7,760 bases of DNA, taken from contig MGMW01000007.1 in assembly GCA_001795035.1 (NCBI GenBank), positions 1 through 7,760 on the forward strand, written 5' to 3'. The notes beneath the pieces are model-generated. The model made no database searches. It was not told the origin of the DNA and saw only the letters and a program-made list of their open reading frames with translations. Positions 6,842-7,760 of the stretch are shown one piece after another (position 1 is the first letter of the stretch; every line of letters begins with the position of its first letter). The position numbers and the translations under genes are program-made. Source of the DNA: Chloroflexi bacterium RBG_13_53_26. GTDB taxonomy: Bacteria > Chloroflexota > Dehalococcoidia > UBA2247 > RBG-13-53-26.

Positions 6842-7350
6842 CAGTCATGCTTGGTGGCTCTTTTCAACTGCAGCCTTAAGACCAAAGTGATGAAGAGCAA
6901 AGTGCCCGCAAGAATAGCCGCATCGGCAAAATTGAAAGCGGGCCAGTGGTAGCCACTCCAGAGACGTAGATCGACAAAGTCGGTGACATATCCAGAGACA
7001 AGCCGGTCAATGAGATTGCCCAAGCTGCCACCGATAAACAGCGCCACCGCCACGTTCATCGGCAAACTGTCGAATGGACCATATCGAGAATACAGGGAAA
7101 GAGCACCAATGACCACTAACAACGGAACAATCAAAGAAACCACTGTGGGAACATCAATTCCGAAGATAATACCGCTATTCGTCACGTGGGTAAGTCTGAT
7201 GGCCCCCTCTTGTGGAATCGACTCTCCAACGGCAAGGTTCTCTCTGACCAATAGCTTGGTCACCTGGTCCGCCATCAATACTAGTAGTATAACAACAAAA
7301 GGAACTCTGTAAGAGAGCCAACTATCTCGAAGGGAATTTGCCTTTTGCAC
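6841..7350 (-). CDS. lspA: Lipoprotein signal peptidase (signal peptidase II)
   Basis: An inner-membrane aspartyl protease that cuts the signal peptide from prolipoproteins after lipid attachment to the Cys. From GTG 7350 it has 169 residues, a normal family size. Four hydrophobic segments are visible at about 15-30, 66-88, 97-114 and 143-160. Family motifs are ADQVTK at the end of the first segment, VTNSGIIFG (56-64), GGSLGNLIDR (107-116) with catalytic D115, YVTDFVD (121-127), and PAFNFADAAI (137-146) with catalytic D143. The frame stays open to a TTG at 7407, but that codon has no ribosome binding site and sits deep in the upstream gene. GTG 7350 follows AGGA by five bases. With this start the gene overlaps the DksA-like gene by 29 bases and touches the rluD-like gene by one, so all three are probably one operon. 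Confidence 0.96.
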   Translation of the reverse strand: MQKANSLRDSWLSYRVPFVVILLVLMADQVTKLLVRENLAVGESIPQEGAIRLTHVTNSGIIFGIDVPTVVSLIVPLLVVIGALSLYSRYGPFDSLPMNVAVALFIGGSLGNLIDRLVSGYVTDFVDLRLWSGYHWPAFNFADAAILAGTLLFITLVLRLQLKRATKHD

Positions 7351-7702
7351 TTCTTTCCTGCTTCGCTTTGCAACTAAGGCAAAGGGTTGCCTGAGGAAGA
7401 ACCTCAAGTCGGGCCATCTCTACCGATTGGCCACAAACATCACATAGACCGTAAGTGCCATCCTTAAATTTCTGCAGCGCATGCTCAACCTCACCAATCA
7501 GTGCCATCAAGCGCTTCTCCAGGGCTAATCTCTTCTCCAGTTCAAAGGCCTCGGTAGCTCCCTCCTCTTTCTTACCGTACGGACTGCCTTCCTTCGCCTC
7601 ACCTACAGGCGGAGCACCAGCCCTCATCTGTTCCAGCGCCTTGGCCAAGCGCCCCCGTTCCTCTTTTAGACGCCGACCGAGCTCGTCAATGGTAACAGCC
7701 AT
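7322..7702 (-). CDS. DksA/TraR-family C4 zinc-finger protein
   Basis: A 126-residue protein with a predicted charged coiled coil (about 5-80) and a C-terminal zinc finger: C87, C90, C108 and C111 in the CxxC-x17-CxxC spacing of the family (GLCDVC … LCLSC). Family members insert into the RNA polymerase secondary channel and adjust initiation, often with ppGpp, so a transcription-factor role is expected. A gapless alignment backward from the first Cys puts Glu47-Gly48-Ala49 at E. coli DksA tip residues Asp74-Arg75-Ala76. The key Ala is kept and the Asp is conservatively changed. The ATG at 7702 is preceded by AAAGGAGAGG. The frame continues upstream to 7744, but that adds 14 residues unlike the family. 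Its place before lspA and an rluD-like gene matches ylyA in Bacillus. Whether it acts like DksA or like the poorly known short members is open. Confidence 0.9.
   Translation of the reverse strand: MAVTIDELGRRLKEERGRLAKALEQMRAGAPPVGEAKEGSPYGKKEEGATEAFELEKRLALEKRLMALIGEVEHALQKFKDGTYGLCDVCGQSVEMARLEVLPQATLCLSCKAKQERSAKGKFPSR
7356..7359 (-). promoter_or_regulatory. Ribosome binding site favouring the GTG start of lspA
   Basis: AGGA (in CAGGAAAGAA) lies five bases before GTG 7350-7348 on the minus strand, inside the end of the DksA-like gene. The only downstream alternatives (TTG and ATG just before ADQVTK) would delete most of the first membrane segment. Confidence 0.5.
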
Positions 7703-7709
7703 TTTGTTT

Positions 7710-7718
7710 CCTCTCCTT
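7710..7718 (-). promoter_or_regulatory. Ribosome binding site fixing the DksA-like start
   Basis: A purine-rich stretch AAGGAGAGG ends seven bases before the ATG at 7702 (AGAGG, 7714-7710), with AAGGAG (7718-7713) at a ten-base spacing. It selects this ATG over the upstream in-frame start at 7744. Confidence 0.7.
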
Positions 7719-7760
7719 TGTATCGAATCACTACCTAGCTGCAACCGAGGAAGCTCAGCT

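Noticed and set aside
7717..7744. TTGCAG-16-TACAAA as a promoter for the DksA-like gene
   Set aside because: The match is weak and the implied start near 7710 would remove most of the Shine-Dalgarno. The true promoter is probably beyond the right edge.

Overview
The window is ordinary bacterial chromosome: seven protein genes packed with little spacing, GC a little above 50% by eye, and no RNA gene, mobile element, CRISPR array or phage gene that I can see. Gene content suggests a free-living bacterium outside the Proteobacteria. The DksA/TraR-like, lspA, rluD-like order recalls ylyA-lspA-ylyB of Bacillus. Tandem class III CoA-transferases beside it would fit a Chloroflexota (Dehalococcoidia/SAR202-like) genome. 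That placement is inference, held at low to moderate confidence.

Layout, left to right. Bases 1-2386 (minus strand) hold two adjacent CaiB/BaiF (class III) CoA-transferase genes joined by a 1-base TGATG overlap. The promoter-distal one runs off the left edge. Bases 2467-3960 (minus) encode glutamyl-tRNA synthetase (gltX). A 230-bp divergent intergenic region (3961-4190) carries candidate promoters for both directions. Bases 4191-5879 (plus) encode glutaminyl-tRNA synthetase (glnS). After a 50-bp convergent gap, bases 5930-7702 (minus) hold an overlapping cluster, transcribed in the order DksA/TraR-like zinc-finger protein, lspA (signal peptidase II), rluD-like pseudouridine synthase.

How they fit together. 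gltX and glnS form a divergent pair that charges tRNA-Glu and tRNA-Gln directly. GluRS carries an Arg at the position that marks discriminating enzymes, which agrees with a dedicated GlnRS being present. The right-hand cluster is a housekeeping operon for transcription control, lipoprotein maturation and rRNA modification. The two CoA-transferases lie downstream of gltX on the same strand and may be co-transcribed with it. The first lacks the catalytic Asp (Tyr instead) and the second keeps it, so the pair may work as a heteromer with one active subunit type.

I found no convincing unknown system. The most interesting points are the Asp-less/Asp-bearing CoA-transferase pair, the matched GluRS/GlnRS specificity and the direct repeats in the divergent promoter region. 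Start codons of three genes (first CoA-transferase, lspA, DksA-like) are placed from ribosome binding sites and differ from the longest possible frames.
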